A DNA stretch of 63,680 bases from an uncultured Pelagibacteraceae bacterium. GTDB lineage: Bacteria; Pseudomonadota; Alphaproteobacteria; Pelagibacterales; Pelagibacteraceae. Shown here piece by piece: positions 37,194-47,875 of this stretch; the first letter of the stretch is position 1, and each line of letters begins with the position of its first letter. The stretch spans positions 1 to 63,680 of the forward strand of contig CACJRE010000002.1 of the NCBI GenBank assembly GCA_902595745.1. The letters are read 5' to 3'. Below the pieces are notes generated by a model. That model searched no databases, was not told where the DNA came from, and worked only from the letters and a program-made list of their open reading frames with translations. The position numbers and the translations under genes were made by a program.

Positions 37194-37462
37194 TATAAAA
37201 TTTCCTCATTAGCTTTAAGAGTATTAAAAATTTCATGAGTAGCTGTGTCTCTTTCAACTTTTATCCATTGTCTGCAGCCTGATATATGTTGCCATAGTTC
37301 CCAATGTTTTCCTCTTGGACTTTTTCTATTATAGACAAAGTTATCCCAATCTTGATCAGATACTTCTTTGTTAAGTTCTGGTCTTTTAACTGTTGCATCT
37401 CCTCCATATGAAAATTCATTTTGTGATCTCATTCCACAGTAAGGACATTTGATATGTAACAT
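37193..37462 (-). CDS. soxD: Sarcosine oxidase delta subunit-like protein
   Basis: 89 residues. CPYCGMRSQNEF near the N-terminus and the later HxC (QHISGCRQWIKVERDT) give the zinc site expected of SoxD. Its stop is fused with the soxA start (TAATG). It is needed for assembly of the heterotetramer. Confidence 0.92.
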   Translation of the reverse strand: MLHIKCPYCGMRSQNEFSYGGDATVKRPELNKEVSDQDWDNFVYNRKSPRGKHWELWQHISGCRQWIKVERDTATHEIFNTLKANEEIL

Positions 37463-38719
37463 TTATGAAATCCAAGTTTTTGTTCCAAGTCCTTTTTCAT
37501 CTAATAAGTGACCAGTGTTGAATCTATTTAAACTATATCCAGCGTTTAATTTATGGACTCTATCTTGTGCAATTGTATGAGCAAATGTCCAGCCTGATGC
37601 TGGAGTTGCTTTAAATCCACCATAACACCAACCACAATTTAAATATAATCCTTCAATATGAGTTTTATCAATTATTGGAGAACCATCCATAGACATATCC
37701 ATTATTCCACCCCAGGTTCTAAGCATTTTTAATTTACTTAGAAAGGGCATCATCGCAATTCCTTCAGTTAAAACGTGTTGTAAAGTTGGTAAGTTTCCTC
37801 TTTGTGCGTAACTGTTGTATCCATCTAAATCTCCACCCATTACCATTTCACCTTTATCAGACTGACTTATATAAAAGTGCCCCGCTCCAAAAGTAACCAC
37901 TCTATCTAAAACTGGTTTTACTGGTTCTGATACACAAGCTTGAAGAAGATGTGTTTCAATTGGCAAAGTCATATTCAATTTTTCTGCTAAGATGTTAGTA
38001 CTTCCTGCAACACACAAACCAATTTTTTTAACTTTAATATCCCCTCTGGAGGTTCTGACACCATTAATTTTTCCACCACTTACATCAAAACCTGTGACCT
38101 CACAGTTTTGAATTATATCAACTCCCATTGAGTCTGCTTGTCTTGCATATCCCCAAGCAACTGCATCATGTCTTGCTGTTCCTGCGCTTGGTTGCATTAG
38201 TCCACCAAAAATTGGAAACCTTACATTTTCAGAAAAATCTGCCATAGGAATAATTTCTTTTACTTGTTCTCTGTTTAAAAGAACTGCATCAATTCCATTT
38301 AATCTCATTGAATTTCCTCTCCTTGCATACACATTCATTTGTGCATCAGAGTGTGCAAGATTAATAATTCCTCGTGGTGAAAACATTACATTGTAATTTA
38401 AATCCTGGCTCATCTTTCTCCATAAATCCATTCCAAACTCACTAAAAAGTGCGTTGTCATCATGCATGTAGTTTGATCTTATGATTGTAGTGTTTCGACC
38501 AACATTTCCTCCACCAATCCAACCTTTTTCAATGATAGCAACGTTTGTAATATTATGTTCTTTTGCCAAATAGTATGCTGTTGCTAGACCGTGGCCACCT
38601 CCACCAATAATTACAACATCGTATTCTTTTTTAGGAGTAGGATCTTTCCACGCTAAATCCCAGTTTTGATGACCTGAAAAAGCATTTTTAACTAGATTAA
38701 ATATTGAATATTTTTGCAT
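37463..38719 (-). CDS. soxB: Sarcosine oxidase beta subunit-like flavoprotein
   Basis: 418 residues with the FAD-binding GGGGHGLATAYYLAKE and IIEKGWIGGGNVGRN near the N-terminus, and the C-terminal GGIMDMSMDGSPIID of the DAO fold. It carries FMN or FAD of the tetramer, including the substrate-oxidising site. It begins 127 bases from the divergent formate-THF ligase gene, and the region between them must hold both promoters. NMG-dehydrogenase use (MgdA) is the alternative. Confidence 0.9.
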   Translation of the reverse strand: MQKYSIFNLVKNAFSGHQNWDLAWKDPTPKKEYDVVIIGGGGHGLATAYYLAKEHNITNVAIIEKGWIGGGNVGRNTTIIRSNYMHDDNALFSEFGMDLWRKMSQDLNYNVMFSPRGIINLAHSDAQMNVYARRGNSMRLNGIDAVLLNREQVKEIIPMADFSENVRFPIFGGLMQPSAGTARHDAVAWGYARQADSMGVDIIQNCEVTGFDVSGGKINGVRTSRGDIKVKKIGLCVAGSTNILAEKLNMTLPIETHLLQACVSEPVKPVLDRVVTFGAGHFYISQSDKGEMVMGGDLDGYNSYAQRGNLPTLQHVLTEGIAMMPFLSKLKMLRTWGGIMDMSMDGSPIIDKTHIEGLYLNCGWCYGGFKATPASGWTFAHTIAQDRVHKLNAGYSLNRFNTGHLLDEKGLGTKTWIS

Positions 38720-38846
38720 GAGATATTTTTATCTCAATGAATATAAATAGTTCTTATTTTTTTTATATATATTTTTTAGAAGTTTCCAAAGAACCTAAAA
38801 AAGGATAAGAATTCACCAACATAAAATTATAACTTTAGGATTTTAA

Positions 38847-40532
38847 ATGAGCGATGTTAAATCAGATATTCAAATAGCTAGAGAAGCTAAAATGCAACCA
38901 ATAAATGATATTTTAGCAAAAATAAATGTGCCCGATGAAAGTGCTGCTTTTAGTCCTATGGGTAGACACATCGCAAAAATTAATTTGGAGTATCTTGATA
39001 CTTTAAAAGATAAACCTGATGGCAAACTAATTCTTGTTACTGCAATTACTCCTACTCCAGCTGGTGAGGGTAAAACAACTACCTCAGTTGGATTAAATGA
39101 TGGCTTAAATAAAATTGGAAAAAAATCTATTGTTTGTTTAAGAGAACCAAGTCTTGGTCCATCGTTTGGAATGAAAGGTGGAGCTGCAGGAGGTGGATAT
39201 GCTCAAGTGGTTCCAATGGAACAAATTAATTTACATTTCACTGGAGACTTTCACGCAATAACCTCAGCTCATAATCTTTTATCTGCATTAATTGATAACC
39301 ATATTTATTGGGGAAATAAATTAGATATAGATGTTAGAAGAGTGGTTTGGAAAAGAGTGATGGACATGAATGATCGTTCATTAAGATCCATAAATATAAA
39401 CTTAGGTGGTGTTGCAAATGGTTTTCCAAGAGAAGATGGTTTTGACATCACTGTTGCATCTGAGATCATGGCAATCTTTTGTTTATCAAATGATCTGGAA
39501 GATTTAGAAAAAAGAATTGGAAATATAACTATTGCTTACACAAGAGATAAAAAACCTGTGTTTGCAAAAGATTTGAAAGCTCAAGGTCCTATGACTGTCT
39601 TATTAAAAGATGCAATTAGACCTAATGTAACTCAAACTTTAGAAAATAATCCTGCAATCATTCATGGTGGTCCTTTTGCAAACATTGCACACGGATGTAA
39701 TTCTGTAATCGCTACCAAGACAGGATTGAAACTTGCTGACTATGTTGTAACTGAAGCTGGATTTGGTGCGGACTTAGGAGCTGAAAAATTTCTTGATATT
39801 AAATGCAGAAAATCAAATTTAAAACCAAGTTGTGTAGTTATTGTTGCAACAATCAGAGCTCTTAAAATGCATGGTGGTGTTGCAAAAGATGATTTAAAGA
39901 ATGAAAACGTTGAAGCTCTTAAAAAAGGACTGGTTAATCTTGAAAGACATATTGAAAATGTTAAAAAATTTGGTTTACCAGTTGCAGTTGCAGTTAATCA
40001 TTTCATAAAAGATACTGATAATGAAGTAAAAGCTTTAATAGAATTTTGTGATGGTATGGGAGTAAAAGCAAGTCTATGTACGCATTGGTCAAATGGTGGA
40101 GAAGGTACAAAAGAATTAGCAGCTCACGTTTCTGAATTATGTGAAAAAAATGAAGCTAAGTTTCAGTTTTTATACGAGAGCAAAACTCCATTATTTAAAA
40201 AAATAGAGACTATTGCTAAAGAAATATATAGAGCTGACGAAGTTATAGCTGACACTAAAATTAGAGAACAATTAAAAAGTTTTGAAGAAGCAGGTTTTGG
40301 AGAATTACCTATTTGTGTGGCTAAAACTCAGTATAGTTTTTCAACTGATCCAAATTTAAAAGGAGCACCAAGTGGACATTCTTTACCGATAAGAGAGATT
40401 AGACTTTCATCTGGAGCAGAATTTATTGTTGTAGTTTGTGGAGCCATTATGACAATGCCTGGATTACCTAGAGTTCCAGCAGCCGATTCTATTAAGCTAA
40501 ATAAAGATGGTCAGATTGAAGGTTTGTTTTAA
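38847..40532 (+). CDS. fhs: Formate-tetrahydrofolate ligase
   Basis: 561 residues, the usual length. ATP loop [14 protein letters not shown] near residue 68, [23 protein letters not shown] and [13 protein letters not shown] are all classic FTHFS motifs. The enzyme interconverts formate and 10-formyl-THF, and it can run towards formate to release THF and make ATP after methyl oxidation. A TAGGAT stretch precedes the ATG. Placing it head-to-head with soxBDAG links the methyl donor to C1 oxidation. Confidence 0.96.
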   Translation: MSDVKSDIQIAREAKMQPINDILAKINVPDESAAFSPMGRHIAKINLEYLDTLKDKPDGKLILVTAITPTPAGEGKTTTSVGLNDGLNKIGKKSIVCLREPSLGPSFGMKGGAAGGGYAQVVPMEQINLHFTGDFHAITSAHNLLSALIDNHIYWGNKLDIDVRRVVWKRVMDMNDRSLRSININLGGVANGFPREDGFDITVASEIMAIFCLSNDLEDLEKRIGNITIAYTRDKKPVFAKDLKAQGPMTVLLKDAIRPNVTQTLENNPAIIHGGPFANIAHGCNSVIATKTGLKLADYVVTEAGFGADLGAEKFLDIKCRKSNLKPSCVVIVATIRALKMHGGVAKDDLKNENVEALKKGLVNLERHIENVKKFGLPVAVAVNHFIKDTDNEVKALIEFCDGMGVKASLCTHWSNGGEGTKELAAHVSELCEKNEAKFQFLYESKTPLFKKIETIAKEIYRADEVIADTKIREQLKSFEEAGFGELPICVAKTQYSFSTDPNLKGAPSGHSLPIREIRLSSGAEFIVVVCGAIMTMPGLPRVPAADSIKLNKDGQIEGLF

Positions 40533-40533
40533 A

Positions 40534-41325
40534 TTAGTTTTTTAAATAATTAAGCCAATTTCTAACTTCACAAGTACGATCGTTAAAGTTCAATGACTCA
40601 TTTTCAGACTTTATATATGTGATGTGTTTTTGATAATCTTCTTCATCAGAAAAATGTTTATTCTTAAATAATCGTTCTTTACGTCCTTCGATAAGATTAA
40701 GCATCTGGTAATATTCGTAATCAGGATGATATTGTAATCCGATAATTTCTGAATTCCCTCTATTAAAGATAATACCCATTACATTATTAACTTTATCACT
40801 AGATAAAAGAATAGCATCTTTTGGTATTTCGCTTACCTCATCAAAATTAAAAGCTGGTGAAGTAAAGATGCTTTTTTTATCTTTATAGATAAAGTGTTTC
40901 AGACCATCATCTTTAATTATTACATCAGATGCAATTCCTATATGCGCACCATTTTTACCAGGATTTACTTTTCCTCCTGCAGCTGTAGAACAAACTTGCA
41001 ACCCCCAACAGATTGCTAAAATTTTATTCTTATGTTCAAAACAGTCAGTAGCAAATTTGATATGTTTTTTGATAACATTGGTCATATCATTTATTCTCAT
41101 TGCTCCACCAGTAAAAACTATACCATTATATTTACTCATGTTTTTTAGAGCATTTGTAGTCTCATCATCATTACCAGGGTTTATAATATCGGTATTAGTT
41201 GTTGGTTCTAATTTTAGTATCAAATTTTTTAGATTATCTGCTGCAGAAGCTCCAGCTGCTTTTATGAAAAACTCACTATCTTCTTTAATATTTCCTTCAA
41301 CAATTAAAATATTTAGATTTTTCAC
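40534..41325 (-). CDS. Class I glutamine amidotransferase-like protein
   Basis: 263 residues with the triad of the fold: nucleophile Cys in LAICWGLQV, and His in GLQYHPDYEYY with an adjacent Glu. Overall it resembles a stand-alone GATase or a gamma-glutamyl amidohydrolase. It converges with fhs (one-base gap) and overlaps the start of the iron-type alcohol dehydrogenase gene by four bases. A role in removing a glutamyl group from a glutamylated amine is speculative. Confidence 0.78.
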   Translation of the reverse strand: MKNLNILIVEGNIKEDSEFFIKAAGASAADNLKNLILKLEPTTNTDIINPGNDDETTNALKNMSKYNGIVFTGGAMRINDMTNVIKKHIKFATDCFEHKNKILAICWGLQVCSTAAGGKVNPGKNGAHIGIASDVIIKDDGLKHFIYKDKKSIFTSPAFNFDEVSEIPKDAILLSSDKVNNVMGIIFNRGNSEIIGLQYHPDYEYYQMLNLIEGRKERLFKNKHFSDEEDYQKHITYIKSENESLNFNDRTCEVRNWLNYLKN

Positions 41326-42488
41326 TTAAATAATTCACCAGACATACTGTGTTGATACATTGTCTTCATATCATTTTCAGTCAATTTTTTTGGGTTTCCT
41401 CCAGTAGAAGGATCTGCTAATGCCATTTTTGATAATCTATCAAGATCAAAATCTTTTTCGTCGATTACTTCAGATAATTTATGAGGCATATCAAGTTTTT
41501 TTCTCAAATCTAAAACCCAATTAATAAATCCATCAAATGATCTATCTTGAAGTTCTAAATAATCACAAATTTTAATTATTTTTTTTTCAATCACGTCTTT
41601 ATTAAAAGTTAATACATAAGGCATAAATATTGCATTGGATAAACCATGATGAATGTTATTAAGTGCGTTTACTGGGTGACTTAATGAATGAATTGCGCCC
41701 AAACCTTTTTGAAATGCTGTTGATCCCATACTGGCTGCTGTAAGCATATTTTGTCGTGCTTCAATATTTGAACCATTATTAACTGCCTCTAGTAACCACT
41801 CGTTAATTATCTTCATACCTTCTAAAGCAATCCCATCAGCCATTGGATGATATCCAGGAGCGCAATAAGCTTCTAAATTATGTGCTAGAGCATCCATACC
41901 AGTTGCTGCAGTAATTTTTGCTGGAAGCCCCACTGTTAACACTGGATCTAATATAACTATTGAAGGTAAAAATTTAGGATGAAAAATTATATTCTTAACA
42001 CCTGTTTCTTCATTTAAAATTACAGATGCACGCCCAGTTTCAGATCCTGTTCCAGCAGTTGTTGGTACAGCTATAATTGGTGCAATTTTCTCAGAATTTG
42101 CTTTAGTCCAATTATCACCTACATCCTCAAAGTCCCAGATAGGTAATGTTTGTCCTGACATAAATGCAATCGCTTTACCCACATCAAGACCACTTCCGCC
42201 TCCAAAGGCTATTACACCATCACAATTTTTTTTTTTATAATAATCAGCTCCTTCGGTTACATTTGTACCTGTTGGATTGCCAACTACGTTAGAATATAAT
42301 TCTACAGATATCTTATTATCTTTTAATATTTTTAATGTATTTTTCACAATATCAGTTTCAGCTAAACCTTTGTCTGTTACCAATAATGGTTTTGTAATAC
42401 CCAAATTTTCACAAGCTTTAAAAATATCATTAATCCTATTTTCACCTACCCACATTGTTGTTGGATAATTCCAGTTGTATTTCTGCAT
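41322..42488 (-). CDS. Iron-type alcohol dehydrogenase (group III)
   Basis: 388 residues. NAD loop GGGSGLDVGKA near residue 95, then DALAHNLEAYCAPG and GLGAIHSLSHPVNALNNIHHG, which supply the Asp and three His metal ligands. This family includes methanol, lactaldehyde and 1,3-propanediol dehydrogenases, and a relative in Pelagibacter was proposed (as I recall) to oxidise methanol. It is divergent from the aldehyde dehydrogenase gene, a usual partner. Confidence 0.9.
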   Translation of the reverse strand: MQKYNWNYPTTMWVGENRINDIFKACENLGITKPLLVTDKGLAETDIVKNTLKILKDNKISVELYSNVVGNPTGTNVTEGADYYKKKNCDGVIAFGGGSGLDVGKAIAFMSGQTLPIWDFEDVGDNWTKANSEKIAPIIAVPTTAGTGSETGRASVILNEETGVKNIIFHPKFLPSIVILDPVLTVGLPAKITAATGMDALAHNLEAYCAPGYHPMADGIALEGMKIINEWLLEAVNNGSNIEARQNMLTAASMGSTAFQKGLGAIHSLSHPVNALNNIHHGLSNAIFMPYVLTFNKDVIEKKIIKICDYLELQDRSFDGFINWVLDLRKKLDMPHKLSEVIDEKDFDLDRLSKMALADPSTGGNPKKLTENDMKTMYQHSMSGELFK

Positions 42489-42559
42489 AATAATATCTAG
42501 TGTTATATGAAATTAGATGTTGTATATCATTTTCTTAATCAATTTTAACTAAAATAATT

Positions 42560-43936
42560 ATGCAAAAAACAATTACACCTATTGATAATAGTATCTATGT
42601 TGAGAGAGAATATCACTCTGACAAAATTGAAGAAACTATAAACAATTCAATGAATGCTCAAAAATCATGGGCTGAACTAACAGTTAAAGAAAGAGTAAAA
42701 TTATTAACAAAATTTGTCGAAGATTTTTTATCTAAAGGTGAATTAATAAGTGAAGAATTAAGTAGACAAATAGGTAGACCTATCTCTCAAGGTGCTGGTG
42801 AATTAAATGGCTTTAAAGAAAGAGCTGACTACATGCTATCGATAGCAGAAAAAAAATTAGAAGATATTGATGTAACAAAAGATAAAAATTTTAAGAGTTA
42901 TATTAAAAGAAGAGCTCTAGGAGTAGTTTTTGTAATTGCACCTTGGAATTATCCGTATCTTGTTGCTGTTAATTCAATAATTCCTGCGATGGCTTCAGGA
43001 AATACAGTTATTCTAAAACATTCTGCACAAACACCATTATGCGCTGAGCAACTATATGACTCAGCAAAAAAAACTTTGCCTAAAGATGTTTTTAATTATT
43101 TACACTTAAATCATGAAGACGGATTAAAAGTAGTTTCTGATAAAAGGATTAACTTTGTATCATTTACTGGATCAGTAAAGGCTGGATATGATGTCCAAAA
43201 AGCAACCCACACTAAATTCATAGATATGGCCTTAGAATTAGGGGGAAAAGATCCAGCTTACGCAAGACACGATTGCGACTTAGAAAAATCAGTCGAAAAT
43301 TTGGTAGATGGATCTTTTTTTAATTCTGGTCAATCTTGTTGTGGTATTGAAAGAATATATGTTGATGAAAAAATTTATAGCGACTTTATAGAATTATTTG
43401 CATCAAAAACTTATAATTATAAACTTGGAAACCCTTTAAACAAAGATACAAATTTAGGTCCAGTTGTAAAATTATCAGCGGCTGATTTTATTTTAAATCA
43501 AATGAATAGTGCAATTAGCAAAGGTGCAAAAAAAGTAATTGATGAAGGTAAATTTGATTTTCCAAATGAACATAAAAATTATTTAGTGCCTCAAGTTTTG
43601 ATTGATGTAAATCACAATATGGATTTTATGACAGAGGAAACATTTGGACCATGTGTTGGTATAATGAAAGTCAAAGATGAAAATGAGGCCATAAAATTGA
43701 TGAATGATAGTCCTTATGGTTTAACAGCCTCTATATGGACTAAAGACATGGAAGTAGCTGAGAAAATAGGTAACCAAATTCAAACTGGCACATTCTATAT
43801 GAATAGGTGTGATTATTTAGATCCAGCTCTTTCCTGGACTGGTGTTAAAGAAACCGGAAAGGGTTGCTCATTATCTGAAATAGCATATGAAAAATTAACA
43901 GCTCCAAAAAGTTTTCACTTAAGAAAAGAACAATAA
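42560..43936 (+). CDS. NAD(P)-dependent aldehyde dehydrogenase
   Basis: 458 residues. The catalytic Glu lies in LELGGKDPAYA and the Cys in FFNSGQSCCGIERIY; the coenzyme site FTGSVKAGY is present. It oxidises an aldehyde to an acid, probably the product of the iron-type dehydrogenase encoded divergently. It is one base before the SDR gene. Substrate unknown. Confidence 0.92.
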   Translation: MQKTITPIDNSIYVEREYHSDKIEETINNSMNAQKSWAELTVKERVKLLTKFVEDFLSKGELISEELSRQIGRPISQGAGELNGFKERADYMLSIAEKKLEDIDVTKDKNFKSYIKRRALGVVFVIAPWNYPYLVAVNSIIPAMASGNTVILKHSAQTPLCAEQLYDSAKKTLPKDVFNYLHLNHEDGLKVVSDKRINFVSFTGSVKAGYDVQKATHTKFIDMALELGGKDPAYARHDCDLEKSVENLVDGSFFNSGQSCCGIERIYVDEKIYSDFIELFASKTYNYKLGNPLNKDTNLGPVVKLSAADFILNQMNSAISKGAKKVIDEGKFDFPNEHKNYLVPQVLIDVNHNMDFMTEETFGPCVGIMKVKDENEAIKLMNDSPYGLTASIWTKDMEVAEKIGNQIQTGTFYMNRCDYLDPALSWTGVKETGKGCSLSEIAYEKLTAPKSFHLRKEQ

Positions 43937-43937
43937 T

Positions 43938-44693
43938 ATGAAGTTACATTACCAAGGTAAATCAGCAATAATTTCTGGTGCCTCAGGAGGAATGGGTTTG
44001 GATATTTCCCAAAAATTATCTCAAAATAATATTTCTGTTTTAATGTTAGACATTAAAAGCCCTGCTGATGATTTTTTAAAAGAAAATAGAAATTGTGAAT
44101 TCAAAAAAGTAGATGTTACAAATTTTAAATCAATAAAAACTCATATCGATAGATTTTATAAAAAAAATAAGAGAATAGATTATTTAGTTAATACAACTGG
44201 AGTGCTTTGGTTCAATAAAGATATATCGGCCGTTAATATAGATGATAAAATTTGGGATAAAGTTTTTCAAATCAATTTAAAATCAATGGTTCTCTTATCA
44301 AAAATTATTGTTCCTAAAATGATAAAAAATAATTTTGGATCAATGGTTCATATTTCTTCTATAGATGCCTTGTCAGGAGACGATAAACCACAAGATGCAT
44401 ATGGTGCATCAAAAGCTGCCATGATTAGACTTTCTAAATCGTTTGCCATTCAATTTGCTGCAAATAAAATTAGATCTAATATAATTTTACCAGGGCCAAT
44501 TGAAACAGGTATGCAAATCAGATGGAAAAAAAATCCTAAAGCAAAAAAAAATTTAGAAAAATTTATCCCATTAAATAAAGTTGGTAAGCCAAAAGATATA
44601 TCTAATGCAACTATGTTTTTACTCAGTGACGAGGCGAATTATATTACAGGAACTGAATTAATTGTTGATGGTGGGATTACATCTAAGCCTTAA
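43938..44693 (+). CDS. Short-chain dehydrogenase/reductase
   Basis: 251 residues. The NAD(P) loop GASGGMGLD lies near residue 15 and the active-site YGASK with an upstream Ser (HISSID) is intact. It ends in GGITSKP. It follows the aldehyde dehydrogenase by one base, so they form a two-gene unit. Substrate unknown. Confidence 0.93.
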   Translation: MKLHYQGKSAIISGASGGMGLDISQKLSQNNISVLMLDIKSPADDFLKENRNCEFKKVDVTNFKSIKTHIDRFYKKNKRIDYLVNTTGVLWFNKDISAVNIDDKIWDKVFQINLKSMVLLSKIIVPKMIKNNFGSMVHISSIDALSGDDKPQDAYGASKAAMIRLSKSFAIQFAANKIRSNIILPGPIETGMQIRWKKNPKAKKNLEKFIPLNKVGKPKDISNATMFLLSDEANYITGTELIVDGGITSKP

Positions 44694-44698
44694 TCTAA

Positions 44699-44726
44699 TT
44701 AGGCGCCTTTAAAATAAGGCGCCTAA
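44699..44726. terminator. Bidirectional rho-independent terminator
   Basis: A perfect 11-base stem (TTAGGCGCCTT) and a 6-base loop lie between convergent SDR and TRAP genes. The stem is GC-rich in very AT-rich DNA. T-rich stretches follow on both strands, though the runs are interrupted. Confidence 0.8.
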
Positions 44727-44737
44727 AATTATAGTTT

Positions 44738-45814
44738 TTATCTGTAAGGATATCCTGCTTTATCCATTGTTGAAGCATAAGCTTTGAATGCATCAACAAC
44801 CTTTTTAGCACGAGGACTAATTTTAGAAGTATCATCCCAAAATTTCTTAGAATCTTCTACAACTCTTCCCCATTCATTGTCAGGTAAACTTGTAAGCTCC
44901 ATCTTCTTACCTTCGACACGAAGTTTAGCTTCTCCACCCCAATACCAAACTTGTCTATAATAATGAGAGTCATTAATAGACATTCTGTAAAGCGCTTGAA
45001 GTTTCGGACTTAATTTATCCCAACTTTTTTGATTAGCAAAATAAGAACCAAACCATGCTCCAGTAACAGAGTTAGTTAGTGCATATTTACATATATCAGC
45101 CCAACCCACTTCATAGGCTTCTGTAAATCCACACCAGCATACTCCATCAAGTTCTCCTGTTTGCATAGCGACTTCAACATCATCCCATGGAACTGTTACT
45201 GGAATTAAGCCGTATTGAGCTAGGAATTTACCTGCTGTAGGAACACCAAATACTCTTAATCCTTTCATATCTGCTAGAGAAGTAACTTTTTTCTTAACAG
45301 TGAAAAGATGACATGGATCCCAAGCACTTGTGCTTAGCCATTTAACACCTTTAACTTCGCTGTAAGCTTCATCCCATATTTCATTTAAACCATAATATTT
45401 AAATAAAGCTGGAACATCTAAGCTGTATCTTGTTGCAAATGGGAAGTATCCTCCAAATACTGAAATATCTACTGGAGATCCCATTGTAGCGTCGTCACTT
45501 TGAACAGCGTCAAGCGTACCTGCCTGCATAGCTCTGAACAGTTCATCAGTTGGAACCAATTGATCCGCATAATAAAGCTCAATTTCCATTTCACCATAAG
45601 CAGCCTTATTAAATGCTTCAATTTGTGGTTTGATAACGTGTGCACCAAGAGGAGCTCCAGAATAAGTCTGTAGTCTCCATTTTATTGGGTTTGTTGCAGA
45701 GTAAGCATAAGGTGCTTTTACCGCAGTAGCACCAGCAGCTCCTAACGTTAGTAAACCTGCTTTCTTAATAAACGATCGTCTTTTATTCGTTATTATTTTT
45801 TTATCTTTTTTCAC
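44738..45814 (-). CDS. dctP: TRAP transporter solute-binding protein (DctP/TakP type)
   Basis: 358 residues beginning at GTG, with AAAGGAG eight or so bases before it. The signal is Tat-like (RRSFIKKAGLLTLG, cut near AYSA). The mature chain has a DctP fold: WRLQTYSGAPLGAH at its start, AMQAGTLDAVQSDD and ADMKGLRVFGVP. Substrate is unknown; carboxylates are common, but amino acid-like ligands are possible. Confidence 0.88.
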   Translation of the reverse strand: MKKDKKIITNKRRSFIKKAGLLTLGAAGATAVKAPYAYSATNPIKWRLQTYSGAPLGAHVIKPQIEAFNKAAYGEMEIELYYADQLVPTDELFRAMQAGTLDAVQSDDATMGSPVDISVFGGYFPFATRYSLDVPALFKYYGLNEIWDEAYSEVKGVKWLSTSAWDPCHLFTVKKKVTSLADMKGLRVFGVPTAGKFLAQYGLIPVTVPWDDVEVAMQTGELDGVCWCGFTEAYEVGWADICKYALTNSVTGAWFGSYFANQKSWDKLSPKLQALYRMSINDSHYYRQVWYWGGEAKLRVEGKKMELTSLPDNEWGRVVEDSKKFWDDTSKISPRAKKVVDAFKAYASTMDKAGYPYR

Positions 45815-45940
45815 GTGGTCTCCTTTACGTAAGTTAAGAAAAAAACATATTATAAATTCAAAAGATATGAAACTTAATATTTCATTGTTTAATTGATAAA
45901 ATTTAAAAAAAAAATTTTTTTTTAAACTATGAGTTGAATA

Positions 45941-47278
45941 TTATCTGGATAGATATTTTTCTGGAAGATATGTGGCTATCTCAGGAAAAATCATAACGAT
46001 AGCAAGTCCAAAGACCATGATTAACACAAATGGAACAATTGAACTATAAATATCCTGTAAGGAAATTTCTTTTGGTGCCATTGCTCTCATCAAAAATAAA
46101 TTATAACCAAATGGTGGAGTCATATAAGCAATTTGACAAGTAATCGTATAAAGAACACCATACCAAATTGGATCAAAACCTAATGCAATAATCAAAGGTA
46201 CGTAAAGAGGCGCAACTATAACTAACATTGCTGTGTCGTCTAAAAACATTCCCATGAGAATATATGAAAGCTGCATCATAATTAAAACACCCCAAGGTGA
46301 AAGTTGCCACCTTTCAATAAATAATGTTTCAATAGCTCTACCCGCCCCTAAACCATCAAATACAGCACCAAAAGTTAATGCTGCTAATATAATCCACATA
46401 AACATACAGGAAACACCTAATGTCTTTTTTAAAGTTGTATCCAAAACTTTTCTGGTGAATCTTTTTTTATAAATCGATGCTAGTGTTGCTAGTAAAGCAC
46501 CTACTGCAGAGCATTCAACTAAACTTGCTATACCCATTAGAAATAATCCTGTCATAAGAAAAAAAATTAAAAAAGGTATTACTCCAGCTTTAAGTAATTT
46601 AATTTTTTCTAAAGTTGAAATATTTCTATCCTTTTTAGGTAAAGGAGGTCCAAGTTCTGGTTGTAGTTTACATCTAACATAAATATAAATTAAAAATAAA
46701 GTAGCCATTAATAAGCCTGGTAAAATTCCTGCCATCCATAATTTACTGACAGGTTGACGCGCAATCATTCCATATAAGACCATAACAACACTTGGAGGAA
46801 TTAAAATACCCAATGAACTGCCTGCTTGAACAACACCTGTAATCATTCTTTTATCGTAATTTCTTTTTAACATTTCGGGTATTGCTATAGTTGCACCTAT
46901 TGCCATACCAGCAACACTTAAGCCATTCATAGCTGAAATTGCTACCATCATAAACATTGTACCAATAGCTAAACCCCCTTTTAATCCACCAAACAAAACA
47001 TGAAACATTTTATATAGATCGCTTGCAATCCCTGACTCTGAAATCATAAAGCCCATGTAAATAAATAGTGGTAAAGTTAACATTGGATACCATTTGAAAA
47101 GTTTCCAAGTAGCTGTATAAGGCATTTCAAGTGAACCATCCCCCCAGACCAATAATGCTGAAGCTGCAGCAACAAATCCAATAGCACCAAATACCCTTTG
47201 TCCTGTAAACATCATAACGAGCATTGTTATGAACATGAAAAGAGCAATAAATTCGTAACTTAAATATTGAGCCAACAT
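45941..47278 (-). CDS. dctM: TRAP transporter large permease (DctM type)
   Basis: 445 residues, about 12 membrane segments. The region GLSVAGMAIGATIAIPEML and GVVQAGSSLGILIPPSV are standard DctM motifs; the end RAMAPKEISLQDIYSS is typical too. It begins two bases after dctQ. The 126 bases after it hold an A10T9 tract before the binding-protein gene. Confidence 0.93.
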   Translation of the reverse strand: MLAQYLSYEFIALFMFITMLVMMFTGQRVFGAIGFVAAASALLVWGDGSLEMPYTATWKLFKWYPMLTLPLFIYMGFMISESGIASDLYKMFHVLFGGLKGGLAIGTMFMMVAISAMNGLSVAGMAIGATIAIPEMLKRNYDKRMITGVVQAGSSLGILIPPSVVMVLYGMIARQPVSKLWMAGILPGLLMATLFLIYIYVRCKLQPELGPPLPKKDRNISTLEKIKLLKAGVIPFLIFFLMTGLFLMGIASLVECSAVGALLATLASIYKKRFTRKVLDTTLKKTLGVSCMFMWIILAALTFGAVFDGLGAGRAIETLFIERWQLSPWGVLIMMQLSYILMGMFLDDTAMLVIVAPLYVPLIIALGFDPIWYGVLYTITCQIAYMTPPFGYNLFLMRAMAPKEISLQDIYSSIVPFVLIMVFGLAIVMIFPEIATYLPEKYLSR

Positions 47279-47280
47279 AT

Positions 47281-47790
47281 TTATATCTTTCTATTTCTCA
47301 CGTTAGCTATATTTTTGAATAAAGATGAAAATGCCTGAAGCAACATCAGTAAAATTCCTAATAACATCAAGGTTTTGATTGGCCAAACGTAGGGGGCCCA
47401 AGCAGTAAAAAGTTTTTGTTTTGTCTCAATGGTATAAATTAAACTTGTTATAGATCCGAAAAATAAAATAGCTAAATAGAAAATAAGAAAAAAGCTTGTA
47501 AATATATCCATTTTTGCTTTTCCTTTTTTTGATAATTTTCCATAAAATAAATCCATTCTCACATGGTCATCAGCTAACATGGAATATCCACCACCTAAAA
47601 GATAGTAAGCTGTTATCGTAAATTGGGCCATCTCAATAATCCACATCAACGGAAAATTAATAATATTTCTAGTAATAAAAGATAAAATTAAAAGAAACAT
47701 CATGAAGAAAACTCCATACATTACAAATCTACCCACTTTAATACAAATCGTATCAACTATACTTACATACATGGAAAATATTTTTGGCAT
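47281..47790 (-). CDS. dctQ: TRAP transporter small permease (DctQ type)
   Basis: 169 residues with four membrane segments. The motif YYLLGGGYSMLADDHVRMDLFYGKL near residue 60 is characteristic of DctQ, with its conserved His-Val-Arg. It is the first gene of the TRAP set and is separated from the GpsA-like gene by 85 bases. Confidence 0.9.
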   Translation of the reverse strand: MPKIFSMYVSIVDTICIKVGRFVMYGVFFMMFLLILSFITRNIINFPLMWIIEMAQFTITAYYLLGGGYSMLADDHVRMDLFYGKLSKKGKAKMDIFTSFFLIFYLAILFFGSITSLIYTIETKQKLFTAWAPYVWPIKTLMLLGILLMLLQAFSSLFKNIANVRNRKI

Positions 47791-47875
47791 AAAATTCTAA
47801 AATTTATAATTCATATAGAAAACTCAATCAAACTTTAATTATTTCCTTTATTGACTGATAAATACTTAGATTTAT

